A DNA stretch of 64,000 nucleotides from DASWJZ01 sp963720705 (GCA_963720705.1 CAVRGJ010000001.1:620001-684000); one strand, 5' to 3'; positions 34,893 through 43,448 are shown, counted from the first letter of the stretch. The notes: generated by a model not told the origin, from the sequence alone. A program made the numbers and translations.

Positions 34893-35610
34893 TCAAACCC
34901 CCCGCGTAATCCCCCCATCCACCCTGAGATTCTGCCCGGTGATATAGCCCGCCGCGTCCGACGCCAGGAACGCCACCGTGTCGGCGATCTCCTTCGACAT
35001 GGCCGTAGCGGCGCATGGGGATACGCGCGACGTTCGCCTCCGTCTCCGGAAAGCGAGTCGATGAAGCCGGGGAGCACGTTGTTCATGCGGATGCCTTCCG
35101 CCGCGTATCTGTCGGCGAAGAGCTTGGTGAAGACCGCGAGCCCGGCGCGGAAGACGCCGGAGGTCGGGAAGGCCGGGTCGGGCTCGAACACCGCGTAGGT
35201 CGAGATGTTCACGATCGCGCCCTTCTTCTGCTTCTGCATGATCGGGCGTCACGAGCCGCGTCGGGCGCACGACGTTCAGGAAATAGGTCTCCATGCCTCG
35301 GCTCCAGTCCGCGTCGGTGAGGTCGAGGATGGCCGCACGAGGACCGTGGCCTGCGGAATTGACCAGCACGTCGATGCGGCCGAAGCGCTCCAGCGTCAGG
35401 TCGACGAGGCGCTGCAAATCGTCGTTCGACTGGTTGGAGCCGGTGACGCCGACGCCGCCGAGCTCGTTGGCCAGCGCCTCGCCTTTTCCGGAGGAGGAGA
35501 GGATCGCGATTCGCATAGCCGTCCGCCGCGAGCCGGCGCGCCGCCGCCGCGCCCATGCCGCTGCCGCCGGCCGTGACGATGGCGACTTTTTCCGCTGCGC
35601 TCTCTGCCAT
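34893..35610 (-). pseudogene. short-chain dehydrogenase/reductase with four single-base insertions
   Basis: Classical SDR of about 235 residues when corrected. Start at MAESAAEKVAIVTAGGSGMG (35610), with GGGGAGG upstream; this gives the TGxxxGxG-like nucleotide motif as TAGGSGMGAAAARRLAADGY. Other motifs: IDVLVNSAGHGPRAAIL (NAG), catalytic serine/Tyr region NISTYAVFEPDPAFPTSG, and the end AAGYITGQNLRVDGGITRGV. The Y-x3-K pair is not seen in its usual form. Frames change at about 35517, 35242, 35050 and 35002; each is repaired by deleting one base (TATGCGAATC, CCCGATCATG, GACTCGCTTTCC, GAAGGAGATC). A gene with four insertions and no deletions is unusual for natural decay. Confidence 0.8.
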
Positions 35611-35706
35611 TGACGCCTCCCCCTTCCCGGCCAACCGCTAACGTTGTTGCCTGTTCGAGCCGCCAATCCATATCCTCGTCTGCGAGCGACATCCATTCCG
35701 TCCCGT

Positions 35707-35826
35707 TCGAGGCTCTTTCACCCCTCATGCTGAAGTGCGAGCTCGGAATCCGGCCTTTGGCCGGCTCAAGGCCGGGCTGAGCGAACCTCGAAGCACGGGG
35801 TGAAAGAGCACCTCAGGACTGAGGGC
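35707..35826. repeat. intergenic repeat, family C, copy C2
   Basis: Begins TCGAGGCTCTTTCACCCCTC and ATGCTGAAGTGCGAGC, ends AGCACCTCAGGACTGAGGGC, with an inner hairpin CGGCCTTTGGCCGGCTCAAG. Longest of the three C copies. Spacer between the SDR and SnoaL-like genes. Confidence 0.78.
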
Positions 35827-35862
35827 GGACTGGGGCCATGCCGCGGACGGGAGAGGCAGCGA

Positions 35863-36255
35863 ATGACAGACGAGGACGCCGACGACGCCATCCGCGACCT
35901 CTTCGCCGCCTATGCCGAGGGGTTCGACGACGCCGATGCGGAAGCCGTGACGGCGCTCTTCGCCTGGCCGGCGACGATCTGGCAGTTCGGCGCGGGCCAC
36001 GTCTTCGAGGACGCGGAGGAGCTTTCCGAAAACGTCGATGCGCTGATCGACGTCTTCGACGAGGCGGGGATCGTCTCGACCGAGCCGGAGGTGAAGGAGG
36101 TGCGCGTCGCGGGGCCAAGCGCGTTCGCCTCCGTGATTTGGCGGCAGCGCGACGATCAGGGCGAATTGCTGCACGAGTTCGCGTGCCAGTATCTGCTCGT
36201 GCGGCATGAGGGCGGATGGAAGATCGCGACGATCGTGAATGAGACGGAGAGCTGA
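35863..36255 (+). CDS. SnoaL-like/NTF2-fold protein (DUF4440 type)
   Basis: A 130-residue NTF2-like protein. Start chosen at ATG 35863 (MTDEDADDAIRDLFAAYAEG) behind GGGAGAGG. The N-terminal helix DAIRDLFAAYAEGFDDADAEAVTALFAWPATIWQ and the C-terminal strands AFASVIWRQRD and QYLLVRHEGGWKIATIVNETE are typical of SnoaL-like domains, which form cone-shaped pockets for small hydrophobic ligands or act in isomerisation. No catalytic set is obvious, so function is unknown. Confidence 0.75.
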   Translation: MTDEDADDAIRDLFAAYAEGFDDADAEAVTALFAWPATIWQFGAGHVFEDAEELSENVDALIDVFDEAGIVSTEPEVKEVRVAGPSAFASVIWRQRDDQGELLHEFACQYLLVRHEGGWKIATIVNETES

Positions 36256-36257
36256 TA

Positions 36258-36360
36258 CTCCCCTCCCCCTTGTTTGGAGGGGTCGGGGGCGGGCCCCTCG
36301 CGCAGCACTCTACGTCAGACACCCTCACCCAAACCCTCTCCCCACGGGGAAAGAGGGCTT
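36258..36360. repeat. intergenic repeat of a further type (family D)
   Basis: Stem CTCCCCTCCCCCTTGTTTGG...GGGG followed by the tract CACCCTCACCCAAACCCTCT then CCCCACGGGGAAAGAGGGC. A shorter related stretch (CCCTCTCCCCCGGGAGAGGG) is in the acyl-CoA dehydrogenase-thiolase gap at 53.8 kb. Non-coding. Confidence 0.6.
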
Positions 36361-36402
36361 CAGGTGGCGCCACCGGCGCTACTTTCTGATACGTCCGCCG
36401 CC

Positions 36403-36828
36403 ATGAGCGACATCTCCATCCGCGACTTCGTGGCGGGCGACACCGAGGCGTGCGCGGGGATCTTCGACCGCGCGTGGCATGCCGGGCATCCTTATGCGCC
36501 GCGGGAGATCGACGTCGTCGCCTTCGCGATGGAGACGAAAGACGAGCGCGTGCTCGTCGCCGAAGCGGCGGGGAAAATCGCGGGCTTCGTCTCGCTCTAC
36601 GCGCCCGAGGCCTTCGTGCATCACCTCTATGTCGAGCCGGGATGCCAAGGCCGCGGCATCGGGCGCGCTTTGCTTCAGCGCGCCGTCGCGCTCGCCGGCG
36701 GGAAGGCGACGCTCAAGTGCCAGCTCCGCAATCCGCAGACGCTTCGGTTCTACCGCCGGCTCGGCTGGCGCGAGAGCGAAACGGGCGAGGCGGAGTTCGG
36801 GCCGTGGGTCATGATGATGAGCCCGTGA
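36403..36828 (+). CDS. GNAT family N-acetyltransferase
   Basis: A 141-residue GNAT protein. Start chosen at ATG 36403 (MSDISIRDFVAGDTEACAGI). The acetyl-CoA loop is VEPGCQGRGIGRALLQRAV (Q/R-x2-G-x-G/A) at about 80-98, after the strand VHHLYV; motif B appears as LKCQLRNPQTLRFYRRLGW. The substrate is unknown. Upstream is a spacer holding repeat D, downstream repeat A4. Confidence 0.88.
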   Translation: MSDISIRDFVAGDTEACAGIFDRAWHAGHPYAPREIDVVAFAMETKDERVLVAEAAGKIAGFVSLYAPEAFVHHLYVEPGCQGRGIGRALLQRAVALAGGKATLKCQLRNPQTLRFYRRLGWRESETGEAEFGPWVMMMSP

Positions 36829-36842
36829 GGGGTGGCACGGCG

Positions 36843-36980
36843 TAACCTCCCCCTCGAGGGGAGGTCGGATTTTCGGCGAGCAGAGCGAGCAGCGAAAATC
36901 CGGGGGGGTCGCGCCTCGCCGGTTTCTACCCCCTCCCGAAGTTCGCCGCCGCTTCGCTCAGCGAACTTCGACCTCCCCTC
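36843..36980. repeat. palindromic element, family A, copy A4 (right end truncated)
   Basis: Starts TAACCTCCCCCTCGAGGGGA, has inner halves AAAATCCGGGGGGGTC and TACCCCCTCCCGAAGTTCG, and stops at GACCTCCCCTC without the final GGGGGAGGTTA. Family-A sequence also lies on the other side of LysE (37861-37930). Confidence 0.85.
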
Positions 36981-37059
36981 ACTCGCAGAGCGCGCGCCCT
37001 CTGGACTTCCTTCCGCGGCTATGGCTGCGTCCCGGTTTCGCCTGCAGGACGCCTCAGCC

Positions 37060-37683
37060 ATGGCCTTCCAACTCTGGCTCGCCTTCACGCTTGCCACCAT
37101 CGTCCTCCTTCTGATCCCGGGGCCGACGGTGCTCCTCGTCGTCTCCTACGCGCTCGGGCAGGGATTGCGGACGGCGCTGCCGATGGCGGTCGGCGTTGCG
37201 CTCGGCGATTTCACCGCGATGACGCTGTCGCTCCTTGGCGTCGGTGCGCTGCTCGCCGCGTCGGCGACCGTGTTCACGATCGTGAAGTGGATCGGCGCCG
37301 CCTATCTCGTCTGGCTCGGCATAAAGCTCTGGCGCGCCGGCGGATCGCTTGCCGCCGAGCCGCGCTCAACCGGCGTGTCGGCGGCGCGGATGCTCGGGCA
37401 TGCGTGGCTGGTGACGGCGCTCAATCCGAAGGGCATCACCTTCTTCGTCGCGTTCCTGCCGCAGTTCCTTTCGCCGCACAGAGACTTCCTGACGCAGATG
37501 GCGGTGCTCGAAGCGACGTTCCTGACGCTCGCCTTCGTGAACGCGCTCGGCTACGCGCTGGTGGCGGCGCGGGCGCGCGGGTTCCTGAAGAGCGCGCGGG
37601 CGCTCCGCATCGTGAACCGCGTCGGCGGCTCCTGCCTGATCGGCGCCGGAGTGGCGGCGGTGTCGGTGCGCGTGGCGCAATAG
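37060..37683 (+). CDS. LysE family translocator (amino-acid exporter)
   Basis: A 207-residue inner membrane exporter of the LysE/RhtB family, exporting amino acids or homoserine lactones by proton antiport. Six hydrophobic segments are visible, starting AFTLATIVLLLIPGPTVLLVV; the family motif PGPTVLLVVSYALGQGLRTALPMAVGVALGD is at about 20-50, and ALNPKGITFFVAFLPQF is the conserved NPK segment. Start taken as ATG 37060; an in-frame ATG at 37021 is possible. The open frame continues upstream through repeat A4, which is not coding. Family-A repeats lie on both sides of the gene. Confidence 0.88.
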   Translation: MAFQLWLAFTLATIVLLLIPGPTVLLVVSYALGQGLRTALPMAVGVALGDFTAMTLSLLGVGALLAASATVFTIVKWIGAAYLVWLGIKLWRAGGSLAAEPRSTGVSAARMLGHAWLVTALNPKGITFFVAFLPQFLSPHRDFLTQMAVLEATFLTLAFVNALGYALVAARARGFLKSARALRIVNRVGGSCLIGAGVAAVSVRVAQ

Positions 37684-37725
37684 CAAGGCTTGCCTCGACG
37701 CTCGGGGTCGCGGCAGCCTCCCCGC

Positions 37726-37811
37726 TCCCTCATGCTGAGGTGCTCCTCCTGAGCCTGTCGATGGGCCGCCCCTTCGAGGCTCGCGTTCCGCTCGCACCTC
37801 AGGATGAGGGC
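37726..37811. repeat. intergenic repeat, family C, copy C3
   Basis: Begins TCCCTCATGCTGAGGTGCTC, contains CCCTTCGAGGCTCGCG, ends CGCACCTCAGGATGAGGGC. Directly followed by the half element A5. Confidence 0.8.
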
Positions 37812-37860
37812 GGACGGGCCTCGAAACGCGCAACACGACGCGTCCAACTCTCGTTCGCAC

Positions 37861-37930
37861 CACCCCCTCCCGGATTTTCGCGCTTCGCTTTGCTCGCGGA
37901 AAATCCGACCTCCCCTCAAGGGGGAGGTTA
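37861..37930. repeat. palindromic element, family A, right-half copy A5
   Basis: Only the right half is present: CACCCCCTCCCGGATTTTCG to GGAAAATCCGACCTCCCCTC and AAGGGGGAGGTTA. The left half is absent, so the copy is a deletion derivative, next to repeat C3. Confidence 0.85.
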
Positions 37931-37986
37931 CGCGGCGGACGCTCGCCGGGTATGAACCACGCAAACAGATGAGGAAGGAAGCGATC

Positions 37987-39114
37987 ATGGATGTACGCGC
38001 CGCGGTGGCGTTCGAGGCCGGGAAGCCGCTCGAAGTGACGACCGTTCAGCTCGACGGCCCGAAGGCCGGCGAGGTGCTGATCGAGATCAAGGCGACCGGC
38101 ATCTGCCATACCGACGAGTTCACGCTTTCGGGCGGCGATCCGGAAGGCCTCTTTCCGTCAATCCTCGGGCATGAGGGCGCCGGCATCGTCGTCGATGTGG
38201 GCGCCGGCGTGACGAGCGTGAAGAAGGGCGATCACGTCATCCCGCTCTACACGCCGGAATGCCGCGAGTGCCCTTCCTGCCTGTCGCGCAAGACCAATCT
38301 CTGCACCGCGATCCGTTCGACGCAGGGGCAAGGCGTGATGCCGGACGGCACGTCGCGCTTCTCGCTCGGCGGGAAGAAGCTGCACCACTACATGGGCTGC
38401 TCGACCTTCGCCAATTTTACCGTGCTGCCGGAGATCGCGGTCGCGAAAATCCGCGAGGACGCACCGTTCGACAAGGTCTGCTACGTCGGCTGTGGGGTCA
38501 CGACCGGGATCGGCGCCGTCATCAACACGGCGAAGGTGGAGGAAGGCGCGAAGGCGATCGTCTTCGGACTCGGCGGCATCGGGCTCAACGTCGTGCAGGG
38601 GCTGAGGCTTGCCGGCGCCGACCTGATCATCGGCGTCGACACGAACCCGGCGAAGAAGGAATGGGGCGAGCGCTTCGGCATGACGCATTTCGTCAACCCG
38701 AAGGACGTCGGCGGCGACCTCGTCCCCTATCTCGTCAACCTCACCAAGAAGGGTGCCGACCAGATCGGCGGAGCCGACTACACCTTCGACTGCACGGGCA
38801 ACACGAGCGTGATGCGCCAGGCGCTGGAATCAGCGCATCGCGGCTGGGGCGTCTCCGTCATCATCGGCGTCGCGCCGGCAGGCGCGGAGATCTCCACCCG
38901 GCCGTTCCAGCTCGTCACCGGGCGGGTCTGGAAGGGCACCGCCTTTGGCGGCGCGCGCGGCCGCACCGACGTGCCGAAAATCGTCGACTGGTACATGGAG
39001 AAGAAGATCGCGATCGACCCGATGATCACGCACACTTTGAAGCTCGATGAGATCAACAGGGGCTTCGATCTGATGCATAAGGGCGAGTCGATCCGAAGCG
39101 TCGTCGTCTACTGA
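37987..39114 (+). CDS. S-(hydroxymethyl)glutathione dehydrogenase / class III alcohol dehydrogenase
   Basis: Oxidises the glutathione adduct of formaldehyde with NAD and also reduces S-nitrosoglutathione. 375 residues, standard length. Start ATG 37987 (MDVRAAVAFEAGKPLEVTTV), with AAGGAAG upstream. Catalytic zinc ligands Cys40, His62 (GHEGAGIVVD) and the C in KVCYVGCGVTTGIG are present; the structural zinc set is C92, C95, C98, C106 in ECRECPSCLSRKTNLC. NAD-binding motif GLGGIGLNVVQG. The S-formylglutathione hydrolase gene often next to it is absent. Two repeats precede the gene. Confidence 0.95.
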   Translation: MDVRAAVAFEAGKPLEVTTVQLDGPKAGEVLIEIKATGICHTDEFTLSGGDPEGLFPSILGHEGAGIVVDVGAGVTSVKKGDHVIPLYTPECRECPSCLSRKTNLCTAIRSTQGQGVMPDGTSRFSLGGKKLHHYMGCSTFANFTVLPEIAVAKIREDAPFDKVCYVGCGVTTGIGAVINTAKVEEGAKAIVFGLGGIGLNVVQGLRLAGADLIIGVDTNPAKKEWGERFGMTHFVNPKDVGGDLVPYLVNLTKKGADQIGGADYTFDCTGNTSVMRQALESAHRGWGVSVIIGVAPAGAEISTRPFQLVTGRVWKGTAFGGARGRTDVPKIVDWYMEKKIAIDPMITHTLKLDEINRGFDLMHKGESIRSVVVY

Positions 39115-39276
39115 AACTGCGGCTCCACGCCGCGATCCGCCCGGCGGATTCCGGGCTTACCGGCTCTCCGCGAAGGAGTATGATCCCCGCCCGCCGGGCC
39201 TGGCTCGCGGGCCGCATGGGGAAATGCTCGAAGACGCGGCAAGACGCGCCAGCGACGTTCGGGGAGGGAGACGACC

Positions 39277-39705
39277 ATGGAACCGACATATCTTTCGCGA
39301 CGCACGTTCGTTCGGGGGGCGCTCGCCGCGTCGGCGCTCAGTCTTCTCAGTCCGGCGACGGCATGGGCAGCGACAGCAGCAGGCGGGTGGATCTTGATCG
39401 GATCGCGCGCGGTCAACTTCGCGGCCGACCGCAATACGCTTCCGGTAACTTGGCTCGCCGGAGCGTTCACGCATCTGCAGCTCCGCGTGCACGGCAACCC
39501 CGTCTACATGAACGAGCTCAAGGTGCGCTTCTCCGACGGCGAGTGGGTGACGCTTCCCGTGCGCTCGCGCATCCGCGACGGCGGGCAGACGCGCGCTATC
39601 GCGCTTCCCGGCGGGCGCCGCTATATCAGCTTGATCCAGTTTTACCATCGATCGACGACGAACGGGCGCGGCCGCGCGACGGTCGATGTCTTGGGCCAGA
39701 GATAA
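39277..39705 (+). CDS. DUF2541-like protein with Tat signal (first of tandem pair)
   Basis: A 142-residue protein with a twin-arginine signal peptide (SRRTFVRGALAASALSLLSP, cleavage after AWAA). The mature part, about 110 residues, resembles DUF2541 domains: beta-strand pattern GWILIGSRAVNFAADRNTLP, FTHLQLRVHGNPVYMNELKV, then RDGGQTRAIALPGGRRYISL and a tail HRSTTNGRGRATVDVLG. No cysteine or catalytic site. It lies 163 bp after the formaldehyde dehydrogenase gene and 54 bp before a paralogue. Function unknown. Confidence 0.75.
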   Translation: MEPTYLSRRTFVRGALAASALSLLSPATAWAATAAGGWILIGSRAVNFAADRNTLPVTWLAGAFTHLQLRVHGNPVYMNELKVRFSDGEWVTLPVRSRIRDGGQTRAIALPGGRRYISLIQFYHRSTTNGRGRATVDVLGQR

Positions 39706-39758
39706 AACGATCGCACGATCCGCGCCGGCTTCGCGCCGGCTGATACAGGGAGGAGATC

Positions 39759-40175
39759 ATGGAACTTGAGAATCATACGCGCCGGGCATTCGTAAAAGGC
39801 GCCCTCGCCGCGTCGGCGCTCGCCCTTCTCAATCCCGTCGCCGCATGGGCCGCCCAGTGGGTGCGGCTTGGGACGCGCACTGTTCTCCTCGTCAACGACA
39901 CCGACATCGTGCCGGTGACGCTTTTGCGCGGAACGTTCACGCATCTGCAGCTCCGCGTGAAAGGCAACGGCATCTACATGAACGCGCTGAGGGTGACGTT
40001 CTCCAACAGGCAGTCGGTGAACCTTCCCGTGCGGTCTTCCATTCCGGCCGGCGGCCAGACGCGCCCGATCAGATTGCCCGGGGCTCCCCGCCTGATCAGC
40101 TATGTCCAGCTTGAATACCGCTCGGTGCCGAAATCGAGGGGCCGCGCGACGGTGGAAGTCTGGGGGCGCCAGTAG
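39759..40175 (+). CDS. DUF2541-like protein with Tat signal (second of tandem pair)
   Basis: A 138-residue paralogue of the preceding protein. ATG 39759 lies 7 nt after AGGGAGGAG. The signal TRRAFVKGALAASALALLNP is Tat-like. The same mature-domain order is seen: WVRLGTRTVLLVNDTDIVPV, GTFTHLQLRVKGNGIYMNAL, AGGQTRPIRLPGAPRLISYV, ending SKSRG... as RGRATVEVWGRQ. Both proteins share FTHLQLRV and RGRATV, and retain no active site. A duplicated periplasmic protein, perhaps a structural or binding role. Confidence 0.75.
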   Translation: MELENHTRRAFVKGALAASALALLNPVAAWAAQWVRLGTRTVLLVNDTDIVPVTLLRGTFTHLQLRVKGNGIYMNALRVTFSNRQSVNLPVRSSIPAGGQTRPIRLPGAPRLISYVQLEYRSVPKSRGRATVEVWGRQ

Positions 40176-40287
40176 CGCCGGCGCCGGCGGTCTTCAGGCC
40201 GGCGCGGGTAAGCTTACTGCGGACATTTGCTGGATTTTCGGTCGCGCGACGGCATTAACGTCTCACTTACCAAAGTGGGAGGCCCCC

Positions 40288-40665
40288 ATGACCGAAGAAC
40301 TAAGCGGCGAAACCCGTCATCCGCTTGCGCCGATCGCGGACCGCCGCCGCGCGCCGCGGCTCAGAAGCCTGCTCTCCGGCACCATCGTCTTCGACGACAA
40401 CAATTCCACGATGGACTGCACCGTCCGCAACATCTCCGCCTGGGGTGCCAAGATCACGCTACCCGAGGCTTTTCGCATTCCCGACGCATTCAACCTCGTC
40501 ATCCCGCACCACGACCAGACGCACCGCGCCAAGGTGATCTGGCGGAAGGGCGAAGCCGCCGGGCTTGCGCTCTCCGACATCGAGGAGCACGAGGCGCAAC
40601 ACCGGGTGACACCGCGCGAAGCCGCTGCGGCACGCCGCAAGTCGATCCTCGACGCGCTCTACTGA
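40288..40665 (+). CDS. PilZ domain protein, canonical c-di-GMP motif
   Basis: A 125-residue protein starting at ATG 40288 (MTEELSGETRHPLAPIADRR), with GTGGGAGG about 5 nt upstream. The c-di-GMP contacts are intact: R-x3-R in RRAPR and N-x-S-x2-G in NISAWG. The pattern SLLSGTIVFDDNNSTMDCTV and AKVIWRKGEAAGLALSD closely follows the PilZ protein at 31.5 kb, so the two are paralogues. It lies 129 bp upstream of the Lhr-Core helicase. A lysine/arginine-rich tail ends the protein. Confidence 0.88.
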   Translation: MTEELSGETRHPLAPIADRRRAPRLRSLLSGTIVFDDNNSTMDCTVRNISAWGAKITLPEAFRIPDAFNLVIPHHDQTHRAKVIWRKGEAAGLALSDIEEHEAQHRVTPREAAAARRKSILDALY

Positions 40666-40793
40666 GCGATACGCCTTGCGCGACACGAAGGCTGCGACGC
40701 CCCGGCGCCGCGGCCTCGGAGGCACAGCGCGCGGCAGCCTGACAGGAAACGCCGCGACTCGACATAAGCCGGAGCTGGTTCTAGCTTTGTTCC

Positions 40794-43448
40794 GTGACCG
40801 CCCCCGCGCGAACGACTGACGCTCAGCCGCTCCTCCCCGCTTCATTCGCCGCCTGGTTCGCAAGGCGCGGCTGGGCGCCGCGGCCGCATCAGATCGCGCT
40901 GCTGGAGAAGGCGCAGGCCGGAAAGTCGGCGCTCCTCATCGCGCCGACCGGCGCGGGGAAGACGCTCGCCGGCTTCCTGCCAAGCCTCGTCGATCTTTCC
41001 CGCACGCATTCGGAACGGAAGATCGCAAGGCCCGGCATGCCGGTCGTCGGCCCGCATACGCTCTACGTGTCGCCGCTGAAGGCGCTCGCGGTCGACATCC
41101 ACCGCAACCTCGAAACGCCGGTCGCCGAGATGGGCCTTCCGATCCGGCTCGAGACGCGCACCGGCGACACGCCGGTCTACAAACGGCAGCGGCAAAAGCT
41201 CGACCCGCCCGATATCCTTCTGACCACGCCGGAGCAGGTGGCGCTGCTCATCGCGTCGAAGGACGCGCGGCGCTTCTTCGCGCGGCTGCAAACGGTGATC
41301 TTCGACGAGCTTCATTCGCTCGTCGTGTCGAAACGCGGCGACCTGCTTTCGCTCGGTCTTGCGCGGCTTCGCGAGCACGCACCGAACCTGACGACGATCG
41401 GCCTTTCCGCCACGGTCGCCGAGCCGGACGAGCTCTGCGCCTGGCTGGTTTCGCAGACGCCGGGCGGGCCTCGGCATCTCGCCGACAAGATCGTGGTCGA
41501 AGGCGGTGCGCAGCCGAACCTTTCGATCCTCGAGCCGCCGGAGGCGCGCGTCCCCTGGCAGGGGCACACCGCGCTTTACGCTCTCCCTGCCGTCTACGAG
41601 GAGATCAAGAAGCACAAGACCACGCTTCTCTTCGTCAACACGCGCTGGCAGGCGGAGTTGCTCTTCCGCGAGCTCTGGCGCGTCAACGAGGATTCGCTTG
41701 CGATCGCGCTCCATCACGGTTCGCTCGACCGGACGCAGCGGCGCAGGGTCGAGGCGGCGATGGTGGCCGGAAAGCTCCGCGCCGTCGTCGCGACCTCGAC
41801 GCTCGACCTCGGCATCGACTGGGGTGACGTCGACCTCGTCGTGCATGTCGGGGCCCCGAAGGGCGCGAGCCGCCTCGCACAGCGGATCGGCCGCGCCAAC
41901 CATCGCATGGACGAACCGTCGAAGGGCATCCTGGTGCCGGGTAATCGCTTCGAGGTGCTCGAATGCCGCGCTGCGCTTGACGCGAATTATCTCGGACATC
42001 AGGACACGCCGCCGCTTCGCGCCGGCACGCTCGACGTCTTGTGCCAACACATCCTCGGCATGGCGGTCGCCGAACCGTTCGACGCGGTCGCGCTCCACGA
42101 CGAGATCACGACCGCGGCGCCCTTTCGCGATCTCTCCTGGGAGACGTTCGAACGCGCCGTCGACTTCGTCGCGACCGGCGGCTACGCACTTCGAAACTAC
42201 GAGCGCTACGCCAAGATCAGACGCCGCAAGGACGGGCCAGACAAGGGGAAATGGGGCATCACGCATCCGCGGATCGCGCAGCAATACCGGCTGAACGTCG
42301 GCACCATCATCGAACAGCCGATGCTGCGCGTGCGGCTCGGGCGGCCGCGGGCGGGCGTCGTGCGCGGCGGGCGCGTGCTCGGCCAGATCGAGGAATATTT
42401 TCTGGAGCAGCTGACGCAGGGCGATACGTTCCGCTTCGCCGGCCGCGTGCTCCGCTTCGAAGGCATCCGCGAGAACGAGGCGTTCGCCAGCCCCTCCGAC
42501 AAGGAGGACGCGTCGATCCCCTCTTTCGAGGGCGGAAAATTTCCGCTCACCACTTATTTGGCCTCACAGGTCCGCGCGATCCTCGCCGATCCGGCGCGCT
42601 GGGCGGTGCTGCCGGAGCAGGTGCGCGAATGGCTCGGCTATCAGAAGGAGCACTCGGTTCTGCCGGGTCCCTCCGACCTTCTGGTCGAGACGTTTCCGCA
42701 TCGCGACAAGTTCTACATGGCGGCGTTTCCCTTCGAAGGCCGCCTCGCGCATCAGACGCTCGGCATGCTTTTGACACGACGGCTCGAGCGCGCCGGGGCG
42801 CGCCCGCTCGGCTTCGTCGCCACCGACTACTCGCTCGCCGTCTGGGCGCTCCGCGATCTCGGCGCGGCGTTTGCGGCGGGACGCCCGTCGCTCGAGGCGC
42901 TCTTCGACGAGGACATGCTCGGCGACGACCTCGAGGCGTGGATGGCGGACTCCTATCTCTTGAAGCGCACCTTCCGGAACTGCGCGCTGATTGCCGGGCT
43001 GATCGAAAAGCGGCATCCCGGCGAAGAGAAGACGGGCCGGCAGGTCACCGTCTCGACCGACCTTGTCTATGACGTGCTGCGCACGCACGAGCCGGACCAC
43101 ATCCTGCTTCAGGCGACGCGAGCGGACGCGGCGACCGGGCTCCTCGACATAAGCCGGCTTGGCGAAATGCTCTTTCGCGTCAAGGGGCGAATCATGCATC
43201 AAAGGCTGAAGCGCGTCTCGCCGCTTGCGGTGCCGGTGATGCTGCAGATCGGCAAGGAGCCGGTCTTCGGCGAGGCTGAAACGGATATTCTCGCGGATGC
43301 GGCCGAGGCGCTCATCCGCGAAGCCATGGGTGGGGAGCCACGATTTGACGCTGCAATCGGCCGCGCTCGCGAAAGCCCCGCAACCGCGACCCGCTCCAAA
43401 TCCGGAGCCAAGCCCAACGGCGCAGGAAGAGCCGCGCGGCATGGCTGA
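40794..43448 (+). CDS. ligase-associated DEXH-box helicase (Lhr-Core type)
   Basis: A DNA-unwinding ATPase of 884 residues that occurs with LigB, a metallo-beta-lactamase exonuclease and PdeM. Walker A is APTGAGKT at about 50-57; motif II is DELH at about 171-174; motif III SAT in IGLSATVAEPDE; motif VI region QRIGRANHR. The C-terminal half contains the winged helix and Lhr-Core C-terminal domain (WGITHPRIAQQYRLNVGTII, FRFAGRVLRFEGIRENEAF). Start is GTG at 40794. The gene overlaps pdeM by 8 bases, so the two are translationally coupled. The matching ligase and exonuclease are about 8-10 kb upstream. No frame problem is seen here. Confidence 0.93.
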   Translation: MTAPARTTDAQPLLPASFAAWFARRGWAPRPHQIALLEKAQAGKSALLIAPTGAGKTLAGFLPSLVDLSRTHSERKIARPGMPVVGPHTLYVSPLKALAVDIHRNLETPVAEMGLPIRLETRTGDTPVYKRQRQKLDPPDILLTTPEQVALLIASKDARRFFARLQTVIFDELHSLVVSKRGDLLSLGLARLREHAPNLTTIGLSATVAEPDELCAWLVSQTPGGPRHLADKIVVEGGAQPNLSILEPPEARVPWQGHTALYALPAVYEEIKKHKTTLLFVNTRWQAELLFRELWRVNEDSLAIALHHGSLDRTQRRRVEAAMVAGKLRAVVATSTLDLGIDWGDVDLVVHVGAPKGASRLAQRIGRANHRMDEPSKGILVPGNRFEVLECRAALDANYLGHQDTPPLRAGTLDVLCQHILGMAVAEPFDAVALHDEITTAAPFRDLSWETFERAVDFVATGGYALRNYERYAKIRRRKDGPDKGKWGITHPRIAQQYRLNVGTIIEQPMLRVRLGRPRAGVVRGGRVLGQIEEYFLEQLTQGDTFRFAGRVLRFEGIRENEAFASPSDKEDASIPSFEGGKFPLTTYLASQVRAILADPARWAVLPEQVREWLGYQKEHSVLPGPSDLLVETFPHRDKFYMAAFPFEGRLAHQTLGMLLTRRLERAGARPLGFVATDYSLAVWALRDLGAAFAAGRPSLEALFDEDMLGDDLEAWMADSYLLKRTFRNCALIAGLIEKRHPGEEKTGRQVTVSTDLVYDVLRTHEPDHILLQATRADAATGLLDISRLGEMLFRVKGRIMHQRLKRVSPLAVPVMLQIGKEPVFGEAETDILADAAEALIREAMGGEPRFDAAIGRARESPATATRSKSGAKPNGAGRAARHG

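Noticed and set aside
36832..37059. Extension of the LysE frame through repeat A4
   Set aside because: The sequence is the non-coding palindrome A4; LysE proteins start at the first hydrophobic helix.
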